DNA of 64,000 nucleotides, from assembly GCF_901000735.1 (NCBI RefSeq), contig NC_081541.1, positions 48,679,385 to 48,743,384 of the forward strand, read 5' to 3'. Position 1 is the first letter of the stretch, and each line of letters opens with the position of its first letter. A program made the translations under genes and the position numbers. Shown piece after piece: positions 1 to 12,100 of this stretch. The DNA is from Corylus avellana (taxonomy: Eukaryota > Streptophyta > Magnoliopsida > Fagales > Betulaceae). The notes beneath the pieces are model-generated. The model searched no databases and was not told where the DNA came from. It saw only the letters and a program-made list of their open reading frames with translations.

Positions 1-354
1 CTATAAGCAATTCATTCAGGAGCTTGAAGATGATATCTTACCTGCTGAAGCTGAGCGTAGGTATATTCTGGGAAGTAAAATATGTTTTGAATCTTTTTTT
101 TTTTTTTTTTTTGAGCATTTGCTAATAAATTGATAGTTTATTTTTTATCAACAAATGATTGTGCTTTTGATTATTTAGGTATCAAGAATATAAAACAGAG
201 TACATTTCTACTCAGAAACGTGCTTTCTTTGATGCTCATAAAGATGAGGAGTGGTAGGTTCTCTTTTTGTGTTGTTGATTATAATTGGTTCTTTTTTGGC
301 TGTTATGGTTCATCAATGAAGTAATTTTCTAATGTCAACCATTCATATAAATAT

Positions 355-391
<37 letters not shown>

Positions 392-3300
392 TATTTATTT
401 ATTTAATTTTTAATTTTATTTTTTTAACTAATTATATTTAATCTGTCAATGAAGGTTGAAAGACAAGTATCATCCGACCAATTTAGTTACTGTTATTGAA
501 AGGTGAGTACTACTTCAATATTGGTCTGAAGAATGAGAAACACAAAATCCTTTTTGCATCAATTGAGCTTGGTATGGTTAAGACGTATTGTGTATTTTTT
601 GTGTGCGCACACACACACAGATACATACTCATGCATATTTACCATACTAGATTAATATATTGGCTTAATAACTTTTGAGGGTAGTTAGCTGGACATGTTA
701 ATACATCTTGTTTGGTTTTTAATTTCTATGCCTTGCAGGAGGAATGAACAAGCTCGAAATTTGGCGAAGGATTTTTTGCTTGATTTGCAGAGTGGAACAC
801 TTGACCTGTACTCTCTCTCTCAAAATAAAATAAAATAAAATGATAGAGAACAGAAAGTTTGCGTCTTCATGGCTATGACACATCTGTCTTCTTTGATGTA
901 GAAATCCTGGTGTTAATGCCTTATCATCAAACAAATCGGGGTTAGCAAGCGATCAAAACTCTGATGATGAAGCAGAGGCTGGTGGAAAACGAAGAAGACA
1001 TGGTAGAGGACCAGTTAGAGAAAATGATTTTTCGGCTGCTCCAAAGGCTCCCCTTGTTAGTACTGAGCCTAGAAGAATACAGGCAGATATTGAACAAGCT
1101 CGGGCCCTGGTACGCAAGCTTGATTCTGAAAAAGGGGTTGACAATAATATTTTATGCAGTGTTGGTCATGACAAAACTGACAGTGATAAGTCCCATGGTG
1201 GATCTGTTGGTCCAATTATAATTATACGAGGCTTAACATCTGTAAAGGGCCTAGAGGGTGTCGAGCTTCTGGATACACTTATTACGTATCTCTGGCGGAT
1301 CCATGGTTTAGATTACTATGGCATGGTTGAAACTAATGAAGCTAAGGGTTTTAGGCATGTAAGGCCAGAAGGAAAGAATTATGAAGAAACAACCAAAGCT
1401 GGGGCTGATTGGGAAAAGAAACTTGACTCATTTTGTCAAGAAAGGTTGAAAGGTCAGGATCCCTTGGAATTAATGACTGCTAAGGAGAAGATAGATGCAG
1501 CTGCTGTTGAAGGCTTAGAGCCATATGTTAGGAAGATAAGAGATGAAAAGTATGGATGGAAGTATGGCTGTGGAGCCAAGGGCTGTACGAAGCTTTTCCA
1601 TGCTTCTGAATTTGTGCATAAGCATCTGAAGCTTAAACACACAGACCTTGTAATGGAACTGACTTTGAAAGTGCGTGAGGATCTCTATTTCCAAAATTAC
1701 ATGAAGTAAGTTTAAGTTTTGTTTGTTTGTTTGTTCATTGTAACTATTGGCAGTATTTTTTGGATGAGGTGACGAATACCTTATTATATATGCAGTGATC
1801 CAGATGCTCCAGGTGGAACACCTGTCATGCAGCAACCTCAGGTATCTTTTGCTCATGTTGTATGTTATACACATATGGGGCAATAATAAAAATATTTAAA
1901 ATCTCAAACTATTACTCGTATATGATGTTCAATTGATCCAATTTATGCCTGTTACTTCTGTATTTTATATGATTCATTACATGACCTATTTTCAGAAGGA
2001 CAAGCCACAGAGGCGAAGACTGGGTATGGAGAACCGATTGAGAGATGATCGTGGCAACCGGAGGGATCACGAACGTATTGACAGGATTAATGATGGTGAA
2101 CGGTTTGATAGGAATGAGAATTCCCCTTCCCGCGATCGACAATCTAAACCCGGTGTCCTCGATGTAGGGAATCATGATGACTCAATGTATGATGCATACA
2201 GTGGGCAAGCCATTAGTGGTGTTGCCCCGTTTCCCTCAGATATACCTCCTCCACCAGTATTAATGCCTGTTCCTGGTGCTGGGTTGGTTGCCCCTTCATA
2301 TCATACTTTACCTTCTTTTCTGAAACACTTGCAAGTTAATTTTGAAACTTATTTTAAATCTCACCCGTATTGATTATTGCAGGCCTCTGGGACCCTTTGT
2401 TCCTGCCCCTCCAGAAGTTGCAATGCAGATAATACGGGAGCAGGGGGTAGGGCCATCCTCGTATGATGGCAGTGGCAGAAAAATGCGACCTGGTCCTAAT
2501 ATTGGAGGGCCAACACCTATTCTTGTTCCCCCAGCTTTTAGACCCGATCCTAGACGGATGCGAAGGTATGTGATATTATGAATCTTTCTATGTTACTGGG
2601 TTGTCAATCTGCTCAAGTGCTCATCAGTAATGTTTTTGTTCAGTTATTCCTGCTTGAATGCATTTCATTCGTTGTATTATATTCTTTTCTGTAAATTTAC
2701 CCTTTTGCTCAGTTATTCCTGTTTGAATACAATTCATTTCTCTCTCCCTCTCGGCGGCGTGTGTAGGCGCGCCTTGCTAGCTTTTGTTGGTGTTTCGGTT
2801 TTCTTTGTTCTGTGTTGGTTGGTTGGCTGGGTGTTACTGGGAGATGTTGTCAAAGATTTTCTGTGAAGCTGCTGAGTTTTTTTGTCTTTGAATCTGTTGG
2901 TATGAAGTCCACAACGGAGAGGCTTTTTTTTTTTTTTTTTCCTTCTTCGTTGACTCAAAATTAATTGAGTTCATCCTAGAGCCATGAGGAAACTCCTCCA
3001 AGGTCACACGTAGTAGAATGCAGGAAGGGTTATCTCCAGTCAATTTCTTTGGGAAGAGCAGTTTTCTGGCTGCTTTCGACGGTTGAAGACATGGCAAAAG
3101 TAGAGTGGGCTTCCTTCGTAAGTTTAGGGACTCACAGTGCGTCCTTTTGGGCCAGTGGTCCAGTTACCATTACAGGTGCTACATGGCCATTGAAGAGTTT
3201 AGTGGCGGTGGGTGAAGGGGCTTTTTCCTTATTCCTAAAGGCAAGAAAAAATGGGGATGGTGTGGTTTTGTGGAGGTGATGTGGTACTTGCTGGTTTCGT

Positions 3301-6300
3301 ATACCCCGGTGTGCCAAGCTTCTCTGGCCATCGTTCAACCCTCCCCGAGCTTCAAAATGTCCTAGTGGACTGCTTGTTTGCTTAGGTGGTAGCTGGCCGT
3401 GGTGGTCCGATCAGTTCCAACAAGAGTGGCGCCAGAGGGGCCTATAACAGTGAGCTAGAGAGTACGACCCTCTAGACACACCTAGTGTACGGTTGCACAC
3501 CTATCTAGTGTTGTTGGCGTTCTCTCCGCTCGAAAATTACCAAAGCAAAACGGGAGGGGCAGGAAGGTGGGCATACTGTTCTTCCCCAAGTGGAAGCTAC
3601 ATAAGGCTAAAAGAGTAAGTCTTTAGTACTTGAGGAAATCAAGCGCTAGCATCGGTATACATTTGAAAGTCTACATGGATGAGAGTGGAAAGCATTGTCA
3701 TAGGGAGAAGCTTAGTTGATTCTCATGTGGATCCTCTGCATTAGCAACTCTTACAAGGCTGTAGAGCAGGTTGGCGGGGTAAATCATCCATTAGTTGTCC
3801 TAGTGCTTTGGCCTAGCGGTTTGCGCAAGCCCAAGTCAATTAAAGCCAGCCTCTTTTAAGAAGCCCGCTGTATTAATGGGTCCACAGCCAAGCTTTTGCA
3901 GCCTACGTTTTCCATTTTGTGAATAGTGGGCTCCAATCCAAGATATAATGTTGGTTGGGCCTCACTACTATGTCCCCTGAAGGTCCTCGCTACTGGTTTG
4001 GGCCTCGCATTTGGTAACTGGTGTATGGCTAGAGTTACGTTTCTCGGGTCATTGCTCTCTCTTGGGCGTTAGGTCCTTTCAGACCATAAGTGGGTCGTCA
4101 ATGCTGTCTCTCTTTGCACTGCATCTCGTGGGAATCTATAATGTTAATGAATCATGCTTCCAAGTTGGGGGACGAGGATCGAACAAAGATGTGTATGGCC
4201 ACAATCTTGCCGGTGGCTTGGGTCTTCTCCACCGGAGATGGACTTTGAGTTTTGTTCCTTCTGTCGTAACTCCCCCACATCTTCTTGCTCAGTTTTGTTC
4301 TCGTTCCAGGATGTAGACAGTTTCCTTCATCCACTGGATGCTTTCTCTTGTGGGGTTCCCGACAAAGTTGAGAGTGCTAGTTTGTCTCGATCAGAGGATC
4401 AAGTCCGTTATGTTTTTCGTTCTTGTAGCGATGAGCTTTATTTTTCTCAGCTCTGCCCAATTTTTGTGGTTTTTTCTTATTACAAGGAGGGTGCCCTCTA
4501 TGTCGCCCAACTGAATGCCGCTCTTAACTCAACCCTTCTTGTGAGTAAAAATGTGAAGGTTAAGAGATGCATGCATGGGTTAGAAAATTTTTTGGGGGTT
4601 TCTTATGAAGGCTTTGAAGAGGAGGTTTTTGAGTTCTCTGCAATTGAATTCAGATGCAAGGGTCATAAAGGAACACTAGGATCCATAAAAAAGAGATAGG
4701 GAGTAGGGTTAAATGAGTTAGGGAACTAAGTAGTTTGTCTTGCTTAGTGAACTATGAATTCAAAAAGAAACCACTCAAACCTTGTCCTGCTCCTTGGTTT
4801 TGTGGTGAGGCTTCTACCCATTATGAAACTGAAATTATTAGTTGGAATGTAAGAGGTCTTAATGACGCAGCGAAAAGGGTCATTATTAGCAATTTATTGG
4901 AAAACCGAAAGCCTTGTGTAATGTGTTTTTTCAAGAAACAAAAATGGAGTAGATTTTTGCCAGTATAGTTCGGGGCATGTGGGGTCTTTTATGGGGTGGA
5001 TTATTTTGCCAACCTCCGGAGCATTAATTGGAATTATCTTAATGTGGGATAAATGGGCAGTGGGATGCATTGAAGAGGCGGTGGGCACTTTCTGTGTCTC
5101 TTGCAAGTTCAAATCTATTATGGATCAGTTTGTTTGGGCTTTTTCAAGAGTCTATGGACTAAATGCAGATTCTGAAAGTCAGCATCTGTGGGAGTTGTCG
5201 GGGGTTTTCAGTTGGTGGGAAGCTCCTTGGTGCATGGGAGGAGACTTCAATGTTACTCGCCTTCGAAATGAAAAGGTTGGGGTGTCTCGATTAACCTTTG
5301 CCATGTGGGAATTTTCAGACTTCATTTCAGAGCAGGGGTTGATGGTATCTCATTGGCTGGAGGTTCTTCCACATGATCTTAACAATCAAGACCCCCTTCT
5401 TTGTCGAGGATTGACAGATTTCTAGTGTCTCAAGAGTGGGAAGAGCATTTCCCAGACCTGATTAAGTGCCATCTTCCTCAACCTCTATCAGATCATTTTC
5501 CCATATTGCTTGATACCGAAGGTATGTTTAGAGGTTCAGACTCATTTAAATTTGAGAACATTTGGTTAAAACATAAGGTTTTGTAGATATGGTAAAATAG
5601 TGGTGGGACTCATCAGTTCATTGATTCTCCTTGTTTTGTTTTTACTAGTAAACTAAAACGGCTGAAAATTGACTTAAATTGCTGGAACAAGGACGTCTTC
5701 CGAAATGTTGAGGAGAGGAAGAAGTTGAGGAGATTCAGTCCCTGGATTTTCTAGAAGAGGATAGGTTTCTTGTAGAAAAGGAGAGTTAGAAGGGCTAAGG
5801 TGAAAGCAAATTTGGAGAATCTTGCCCTAATGCAAGAAATTGGAGGCAAAAATTGAGGGCGATCTAGTTAAAAGAAGGGGATCACAACACGATATGTTTT
5901 TCACCGCCAACTTTCATAGGAGAAACAACTTTATCTCCAGTCTTTGTATTGAAGGCACTACCATGTCCGATCAAGAGTTGATCATTGACGATCACTCAAT
6001 ATTGCAAGAATCTCTTCAATGAAACTGTTACTTAGCGACCCAAATTAGGTGGTTTGGGGTTTTCTTGTTAAGACTCGGTAAGAGAGATTGGTTGGAGAGA
6101 CCGTTTCAAGAGGGGGAACTTCTTTAGGCTTTGCTCAGTATGGATGGTGACAAAGTACCTCCCCACAGCTTCACTATTGACCTCCTTTTTTTTTTTATTT
6201 TTTTTTATTTTTTTTTTTATGGGTCTTGTTGTACTATATTGATGATCTTAAGCTAGTCTTCCATAACTGTCATGAGCATGAGATGTTTGAGAAGAGCCTC

Positions 6301-8414
6301 AAAATGCTACTTTTATCGCTCTCATCCCTAAAAAGATTGCTGAGTCAGAAGTAAAGGATTTTAGACCTATTAGCATGGTGGGGAGTGTTTATAAAATTTT
6401 GGTGAAAGTCCCATCAGAATGAATTGGTGCTGGGAATGCTCATTTCAAGCAGTTAGAATTCCTTCATAGGGGGGAGATAAATTCTAGACTCAGTACTTAT
6501 AGCTAATGAGTGCCTAGACAGCTGTTTGAAATTTGGAAGTCTCGGTGTTATTTGCAAGTTGGACTTGGAAAAAGCCTATGACCATGTCAATTGGGAGTTC
6601 CTCTTGTCTCTCTTGGGATGTCTTCATTTTGGTTCTAAGATGTTTGCTTCTATCTCCATGGCCTACTTTTCTATCTTAATTAAGGGTCGTCAACATGGTT
6701 TCTTTGGTAACTCTCTGGGCCTTCGCCAAGGGGACACACTCTCGCCTCTCCTCTTCGTGATTGTCACATAGGCTCTCAGGAGGATGCTTTCTAGAGCTAT
6801 GATTGGTGGTTATTTATCAGGATTCCGGGTAGACATCCAAAATGCTGCCCCCTTGGAAATATCCCACCTTTTTGAAGACAATATGCTTATTACTTGTGAT
6901 GCAGATCGTGCTCAAAATGATAATTTGGGTCATGTTCTTCTGTGTTGTGAGGCCATTTCTGACTGGGAGGGTAATCTCGAAAATCTGAACTAGTCGCAAT
7001 AGGGGAGCTTCTACATCAGGAAGAACTGGCTGATATTCTCTGTTGTAGAGTCTCTTCTCTACCTATGAAATATTTCGGTCTTCCCCCAGGTGCTTTTAAG
7101 TCGAAATATATTTGGGATGAGATAGTTGAGAAAATGGAAATAGGATTGGCTAGTCAGAAGAAGATTTACTTGTCTCGGGGTGGTCTCCTAACTCTAATCA
7201 AGAGTACGCTATCCAGTTTACTGATGTACTTCTTATCCCATTTACCAACTTGTATAATTAGGAATTTGGAGCATATTAAGAGAGATTTTCTTGGAATGAA
7301 CCTGGCGGTGAGCCCAAGTTTCATGCAGTGAACCAGAAGACAATCTGCTCAAAGTTTCTATTGGAGGGTTGGGAGTAAAAAATCTCATGCATTTCAATAA
7401 AGCTCTATTGGGGAAGGGCTTTGGAGACTCGTGTAAGAGGAGAGTTCTCTTTGGAGATACGTGATTGTTGTGAAGTATGGGGTCCAAAGAGGGGGTTGGT
7501 GTTCAGAGGAAGCTTGATGGAAGAATATTAGGAATGCCTGGGGAATTTCTCCATTGTTTCATTCAAGGTTGGGGAGGGTTCTCCGCATCCGTTTCTGGCA
7601 CGATGTGTGGTGCAGAGCAACTCCTAGTAAGTCTTCATTCGTTGAACTTTATTTGATAAGCTTATGAGAAAGAGGCCTTGGTGTTGGGTTACTTTGATTC
7701 CTCCGACGCTTCTACCCATTGGAATTCAAGTTTCACCAGGGTAGTCCATGATTGGGAAGCTGGAATCTCACACTTTTCCTAATTTGTTATATTCCTTGAA
7801 AACCCATATAGGGGAGGTAGATAGAATGTTGTGGACCCCATTTAGCAATCATGGCTTTGAAGTGAAGAGATATTATTAATCTTTATAAATCTTTATAGTC
7901 TGCAGGACGAGGCCAATGCCTTTTTCTTTCAATAAACTAGTATTCATAAAAAAATAATACAATAAATGTTAAGACAAGACCAATTTCATTCGTTTAAATC
8001 AATGTGGTGAAGAAAATGATTCTCTCATAACTTTTTTGCCACAACCATATGTGGCAAACAAGCCGCTGCTGGTGATTTGGGCACCTTTGGATCGATTCTT
8101 GTAAAAACTTGACTCTTAATGTTGCTAGCAAAGTTGTATGGAAGAAGTTGGGAATGGCACTGCTAGATTGGTAAATTCCAGTGATTTAAAGAATTGGTTT
8201 GTTAATATCTTTGTTGCCAATGATTTGTTAACTTGTGCTTGTGATTTTCGTAGAGGTTTTTAGTTTCCACTTCACTATAGCTTATATAAAATTTCTCTGA
8301 TTTGTGATTTTGCGAGTATTTACTTTTCTGTGGCGGTGGTGTTTGTGGTGCAGTTATCAAGATTTGGATGCTCCGGACGATGAAGTCACTGTGATAGACT
8401 ATCGGAGTTTGTAA
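1..8414 (+). CDS. SE: SERRATE/ARS2 zinc-finger protein, 5'-truncated by window edge
   Basis: Nuclear RNA-processing factor; known family role is with DCL1 and HYL1 in pri-miRNA cropping and with the cap-binding complex in splicing. I read nine exons: 1-60, 179-253, 455-502, 739-807, 902-1705, 1796-1841, 1996-2282, 2383-2565 and 8354-8414. All junctions are GT-AG and the frame stays open for 543 residues to the TAA at 8412-8414. The first exons give the Ars2 N-terminal helical region ([19 protein letters not shown]). The large exon holds the core and a C2H2 finger at about 1566-1641 ([19 protein letters not shown]). The proline-rich tail follows, and the last exon encodes the typical SERRATE terminus ending VTVIDYRSL. 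Arabidopsis SERRATE is about 720 aa, so roughly 180 N-terminal residues lie left of the window. The last intron is 5788 bp and holds a LINE. Confidence 0.95.
2641..2742 (+). repeat. Short direct duplication at the 5' side of the SE last intron
   Basis: The segment around 2640-2670 (CAGTTATTCCTGCTTGAATG) recurs around 2710-2740 as CAGTTATTCCTGTTTGAATA, a spacing of about 70 bp. It sits immediately left of the LINE-derived sequence. It could be an old local duplication or a remnant of insertion-site duplication. The element edges are too decayed to choose. Confidence 0.55.
4735..5585 (+). pseudogene. LINE endonuclease domain, broken
   Basis: The exonuclease-endonuclease-phosphatase domain of the LINE, spread over several frames. 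The start motif [10 protein letters not shown] is followed by an in-frame stop near 4966. GGDFNVTR and the Ser-Asp-His motif (SDHFPI) are recognisable further on. At least two frame changes are needed to follow the domain, so it is not functional. Identification rests on standard plant L1 endonuclease motifs. Confidence 0.8.
6300..7335 (+). pseudogene. LINE reverse transcriptase, broken
   Basis: Recognisable plant L1 RT blocks are: FIALIPKK and DFRPIS near 6313-6375; [15 protein letters not shown] near 6560; and [12 protein letters not shown] near 6723. The catalytic box normally reads FADD; here it is FEDN (near 6870), so the metal-binding aspartates are damaged. Stops and frameshifts separate the blocks (for example the TAG at 6769-6771). 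A dead copy. Confidence 0.85.
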
Positions 8415-9120
8415 AGCCTCACTAGATTGGCCTTTTTCCCCAAATGCACGATCGCTTCGGCTTCTTCGTCGAATTAGAGAGTAATCTTGTTTTGAGATTG
8501 GCATTGAGTGTGGCTTCAATCTGAGGGCGGTGGTCTTTTATTTGTACCAATAATTAGCTTCTTTTTCTTTGAACTTCCTCCTACAGTTGTTAGGGACCTG
8601 AGCAGATTACTTAACACACACACTACCAGATTTAACCAGATTGTAGGCGGTTAGGGTTTTTAAATTGGCATGTTTTTTTGGGTAAATAAAGACTATTTGA
8701 CCGAATAGGATGTGTTGATTTTAGTCGAATTCAAAAGATTTTGTGAATGTCTTGCCAAAAATAAAGATTATATTTGTGAATGGAATTTATATTTTTTTGA
8801 GTCTTCTTAGAAACATTTTCATGGCTTGGATGGAAGCCTACCTTTTGTCCTTTTCTAGTTTTCTTACCCTCAAAATTATTGAGATTTTTGGAAGCCTACC
8901 TTTTCCTTGTGTCTCTGCTAGTTAATATGCAATGCTCAATCACAAACAAGCGAACAAGAAATTAATCACAAATAAACTGGTGATATTGGTGTTTTATTTT
9001 TAATCAATTTCCGCTAGAAATTCCAGCATGAATTTAAGTTATGAGTTGATCCTCTCCACTTTCTTCAAGACATTTCCAGAGTGAATTTCGTCTCTATATT
9101 TTTGTGCCACCTATCTATAA
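8415..9120 (+). other. SE 3'UTR and downstream flank
   Basis: No coding sequence recognised. This is the expected 3'UTR and terminator region of SE. It is AT-rich with short pyrimidine runs and no clear repeat. The first 30 bases (TTGTAAAGCCTCACTAG and on) have a diverged second copy near 10830. Confidence 0.5.
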
Positions 9121-9675
9121 TCTCCGGACGCTTCTGCTTCTGCTTCCGCTTCCGTTGATGGTCTCTGCCTCCATGCCATGCGTGCGCATCGCCGCCTCAT
9201 CCGCTCCTCTTTTGGCAACGGGACATATCAACATCTGGATGTCCAAATGGGGTACCCTCTTGTTGATGGAGACACAAATCTAGTTGTAGACTTAGATGCG
9301 GTATCCTTCATCACCGGATACCTCTCATTTCGGATATTGAGGTGGTGCTTCACTCAAGCAGTTTCTATCCAACCAGTATTAGTGCTTTATCTCCTACTTG
9401 CTACAATTGGTGTCTTATTAAGGCAGATTCGCCTTTGGTCTGCTGTTTCAAACTTCCATTCATGGGGGCCTTGTTCTTAGCCAAGGAGCCAAGCATCAAA
9501 TGGGCAGGTCAATCTTTTGGCCAATTCTCAATAGTTTTTAGGTTTATTTTGCATTTGGTTGTTTTGACGTGTTTGTTGGGTTTTCCTGCTCTTCTTTTGT
9601 GTTTAGTTGGTTGTTGTAATCTCCCCTTCCCCTTTTCCCTTCACATTGCTTAAAAAAAACGAAAAAAAAAAGAAA
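9120..9675 (+). mobile_element. Possible retroposed fragment ending in an A-rich tail
   Basis: A stretch of unusual, more balanced base composition ends with an A-rich tract at 9652-9672 (TTGCTT followed by A-rich sequence), as retroposed transcripts or 5'-truncated LINEs do. It carries two overlapping open stretches, 9178-9480 and 9342-9653, that match no family I recognise. A (CTTCYG)n-like run lies at 9128-9155. The 5' edge is approximate. It could equally be old LINE 3' sequence. Confidence 0.35.
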
Positions 9676-9769
9676 GAAGGTTATGAGTTTGTGAGTCTCG
9701 ATCTTATTGAATATCAATACTAGTAAGCAGAAAAATGGAAACCCGGAAGATAACCATCAAGCCGGCCCA

Positions 9770-10495
9770 ACTGCTAGGCGAGTTAGGCTGGCGCCTAAAG
9801 CCCCAGATTTTTAAGGCCCAAATTTTTTTTTAATAAGGCTAAAAAAAATTTGCATAAAGGCCCTCAACATGCTTTCTTGAGGCTCTCAACATGCTTTAAG
9901 AAAAATATTATTATTTGTTTATAATATCGAGACCCAACATGCTTTCTTGAAGCTTTTAACATGCTTTAAAAAAACAATATATATATATATATATATATAT
10001 TTTTTTTAATATGGAGGCCTTTTGCACAATGGCCACGAGGCTCTCAACAGTCAACATGTTTTAAAAAAATAATAATATTATTTGTTTATAATATCGAGGC
10101 CCTCTATAAAATAAGAACGAAAAAAAAAATTGAGAATCCCATAGACTTGTATGTTGTGGTTATTTTGCAGAAATCCAGTCCATCACAAAAGGTTAAAATG
10201 TTCAACTTTTCATATTTCAAAAAGGTTAAAATGGTTATTTTACAATCTATGAAAATACTGAAAGACAAAAATACTGCTTCATTTAAGTATAAAGAACAAA
10301 GAGTAAGGGAAAAATGGTAATTTTAGTCTCAAACAAAAAATAACTAAGTGCTGAATCAGTGCTTATTAGGTAAAGATTTCCGGCCATATTAAAATAAATA
10401 TTATTTAATTAATATTTAAATATTAAAAAAATAAGGCCCAATTTTAAGGTTTTGCCTAAAGCCTCCAAAGACCCAATCCTGGGGCATCAAATATG
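9770..10495. mobile_element. Non-autonomous repeat with internal sub-repeats
   Basis: The block opens with GGCGCCTAAAGCCCCAG and closes with a similar GCCTAAAGCCTCC near 10455. In between, the phrase CAACATGCTTT recurs several times (9886-10056). The phrase ATTATTTGTTTATAATATCG is present twice, near 9910 and 10077. A (TA)n run sits at 9977-10000. There is no coding capacity. Such composition-biased, sub-repeated blocks are usually non-autonomous DNA transposon derivatives. The family is not identified. Confidence 0.5.
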
Positions 10496-11081
10496 CCACC
10501 CTTCTGTTCGTTTGGAGGTTTGGAAACGGATAGAAAAATAATACTAAATTTTACGAAAATGTAACAATCAACCGTTTTCATACTAAATTTTTTTAGTTCT
10601 GATGAGAGACGGAGCAAAGTTTTTCTTTAAATTGGGTTAAAAAATTTTTAATTCAGTCAATTAAACTGACATATTTTTAAAATGCATGCAACTTTTACAT
10701 GCTCATGTGAAAGTCACATATATTTTAAACACTCAATTTATCAATTCAACAGAATAGATAGATCTTTTTTTCCCAACCCAATTTTATTTTTATTTTTATT
10801 TATTTATTTATTTTGTCTCAGAGAGAGATTGTAAAGCTTCACTAGGTTGGCTTTTTCAACAAGTTCGACTGACCACCTCTATCTCTGTTTGCCATTTTGT
10901 CTTATTTATGACGAATTTTAGAGGCATTTTCACGAATCGTCTATAAAGCAAGAGGTAAATCCATTTATTGGATCAATTTAAATGTTTTTATTTTTTAAAA
11001 TGGAATATTCTTAGTTAAATATTGGTGTGTCATAGATTCTCTATCATTCACCAAAATCTTAATCAAAAAGTCTGTCTTATT

Positions 11082-11267
11082 ATTTTGTTTGAGAAATGCT
11101 ACATGTATTCTCAAGTTCATACTCTTAAGTGCACACTTCTTGACGTGACAGTAAAAATCACCATTAGATTATCTATTCAAATTCAATGATGATTTTCATT
11201 ACCATGTTAGAGAGTATACACTTGAGAGCGTGAACTTAGAAGTGTATGTAGCATTTCTCATTTTGTT
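11082..11267. mobile_element. MITE with ~50-bp TIRs and 8-bp target duplication
   Basis: The left end (GAGAAATGCTACATGTATTC, from 11091) and the right end (GTGTATGTAGCATTTCTC, to 11259) are inverted repeats that extend imperfectly for about 50 bp. The flanks match as an 8-bp direct repeat ATTTTGTT at 11082-11089 and 11260-11267. The size is about 170 bp with no coding content. An 8-bp target duplication fits a hAT-type non-autonomous element. Confidence 0.8.
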
Positions 11268-11574
11268 GAGAATACTTAATTTTGTTAGAATAGAAACCCA
11301 TGAAAAGTGTCGGGCAGCATACAATTAATAAAATCATCTTGTGTTCTTATTGGCATTATTCTGATAGGATTGAACTATGAATATGATATGTCCATTTTAG
11401 CTTTGTCAATAAATATTTATTTAGTAAAAAATATTGGAACTCTACTATTAATCCTTAGAAATTTTAGACTGGGACAACATATATATATTTCAAACTGGAT
11501 TTGAAATTGTTTTTTCAAATTAATTTTTTAACTTCTATAATGTATTGACATAAACCAAGCCTTTTGTCTTTCAA

Positions 11575-12100
11575 CCTAAAAAAAACCCTTACAACACAGC
11601 CACCAAAAAAGGCACAACCATCTCTCGGCAAACGCTACTGCTGCTGTTCACGCCAGGCGCTGTCGCCACCCATGCCAAGATCTTTGACTTTGAGAATGAT
11701 AGAGACGATTCCAGTGAGAGGGATCCCGGCCAAGATCTCTGAGAAGGACAAAGGCGATTCCAATTAGAGAGATGCCGATTAAGATCCTTGAGAATGATGA
11801 TTCCAGTGTGAGAGGGACTTCATCTTCGTCCTCCAGAGGATTGTAGAGCCCACCATCATACATTGACTGCTTGGACTGATCGAAGAGATCCTGGCTATCA
11901 AAATCCAAAGATCACGGCCTAGGTAGCAGATTTGCTGGATCTCGACCTAGGCGGCGACATTTGGTGTGGGTCTCTCTCACCACCTCCCCCGGCCGGGAGC
12001 GCAGCGACACACGGCGTGAATAGTGGCAACATCTTGCTGGGAGGTTGTTGTGTGTGCCTTTTTTGGTGGTGCTGCTGAGAGAGTTTTTTTAGACTAGGTT
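11575..12100. mobile_element. Long inverted-repeat element (foldback / Mutator-like candidate)
   Basis: The left arm (about 11575-11670) carries ACCAAAAAAGGCACA and then TTCACGCCAGGCGCTGTCGC. The right arm (about 11995-12095), read on the minus strand, carries ACCAAAAAAGGCACACA and then TTCACGCCGTGTGTCGCTG in the same order and similar spacing. The arms therefore form inverted repeats of roughly 95 bp around a GC-richer interior. The interior has about three diverged copies of a ~45-bp unit (GAGAATGATAGAGACGATTCC type) and an acidic minus-strand open stretch. No target duplication was found. Confidence 0.6.

Larger units (their letters stand above)
2745..7960 (+). mobile_element. Decayed L1-type LINE inside the SE last intron
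   Basis: Non-LTR retrotransposon remnant in the same orientation as SE. Visible pieces in order are: an ORF1-like motif near 3220-3290 ([13 protein letters not shown] in one frame); an open stretch 4154-4699; the apurinic endonuclease with [10 protein letters not shown] near 4840, GGDFNV near 5243 and SRIDRFLVS plus SDHFPI at 5402-5510; reverse transcriptase at about 6310-7330; and a zf-RVT-like FEVKRYY near 7857. Many stops and frameshifts break every domain. A poly-A-like tail follows near 7930-7960. The left edge is a guess, based on where GC-rich sequence begins (CTCGGCGGCGTG). I did not find a convincing target-site duplication. Confidence 0.8.

Noticed and set aside
1933..2373. Open frame at 1933-2373 as its own gene
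   Set aside because: It is SE exon 7 (1996-2282) read through into both introns.
4154..4699. 181-residue plus-strand open frame as a possible gene
   Set aside because: It lies between LINE ORF1-like and endonuclease sequence in the same orientation, inside an SE intron. It is part of the dead LINE.
9178..9653. Two overlapping ~100-residue open frames as novel genes
   Set aside because: No domain and no splice partners, ending at an A-rich tail. Retroposed debris is simpler.
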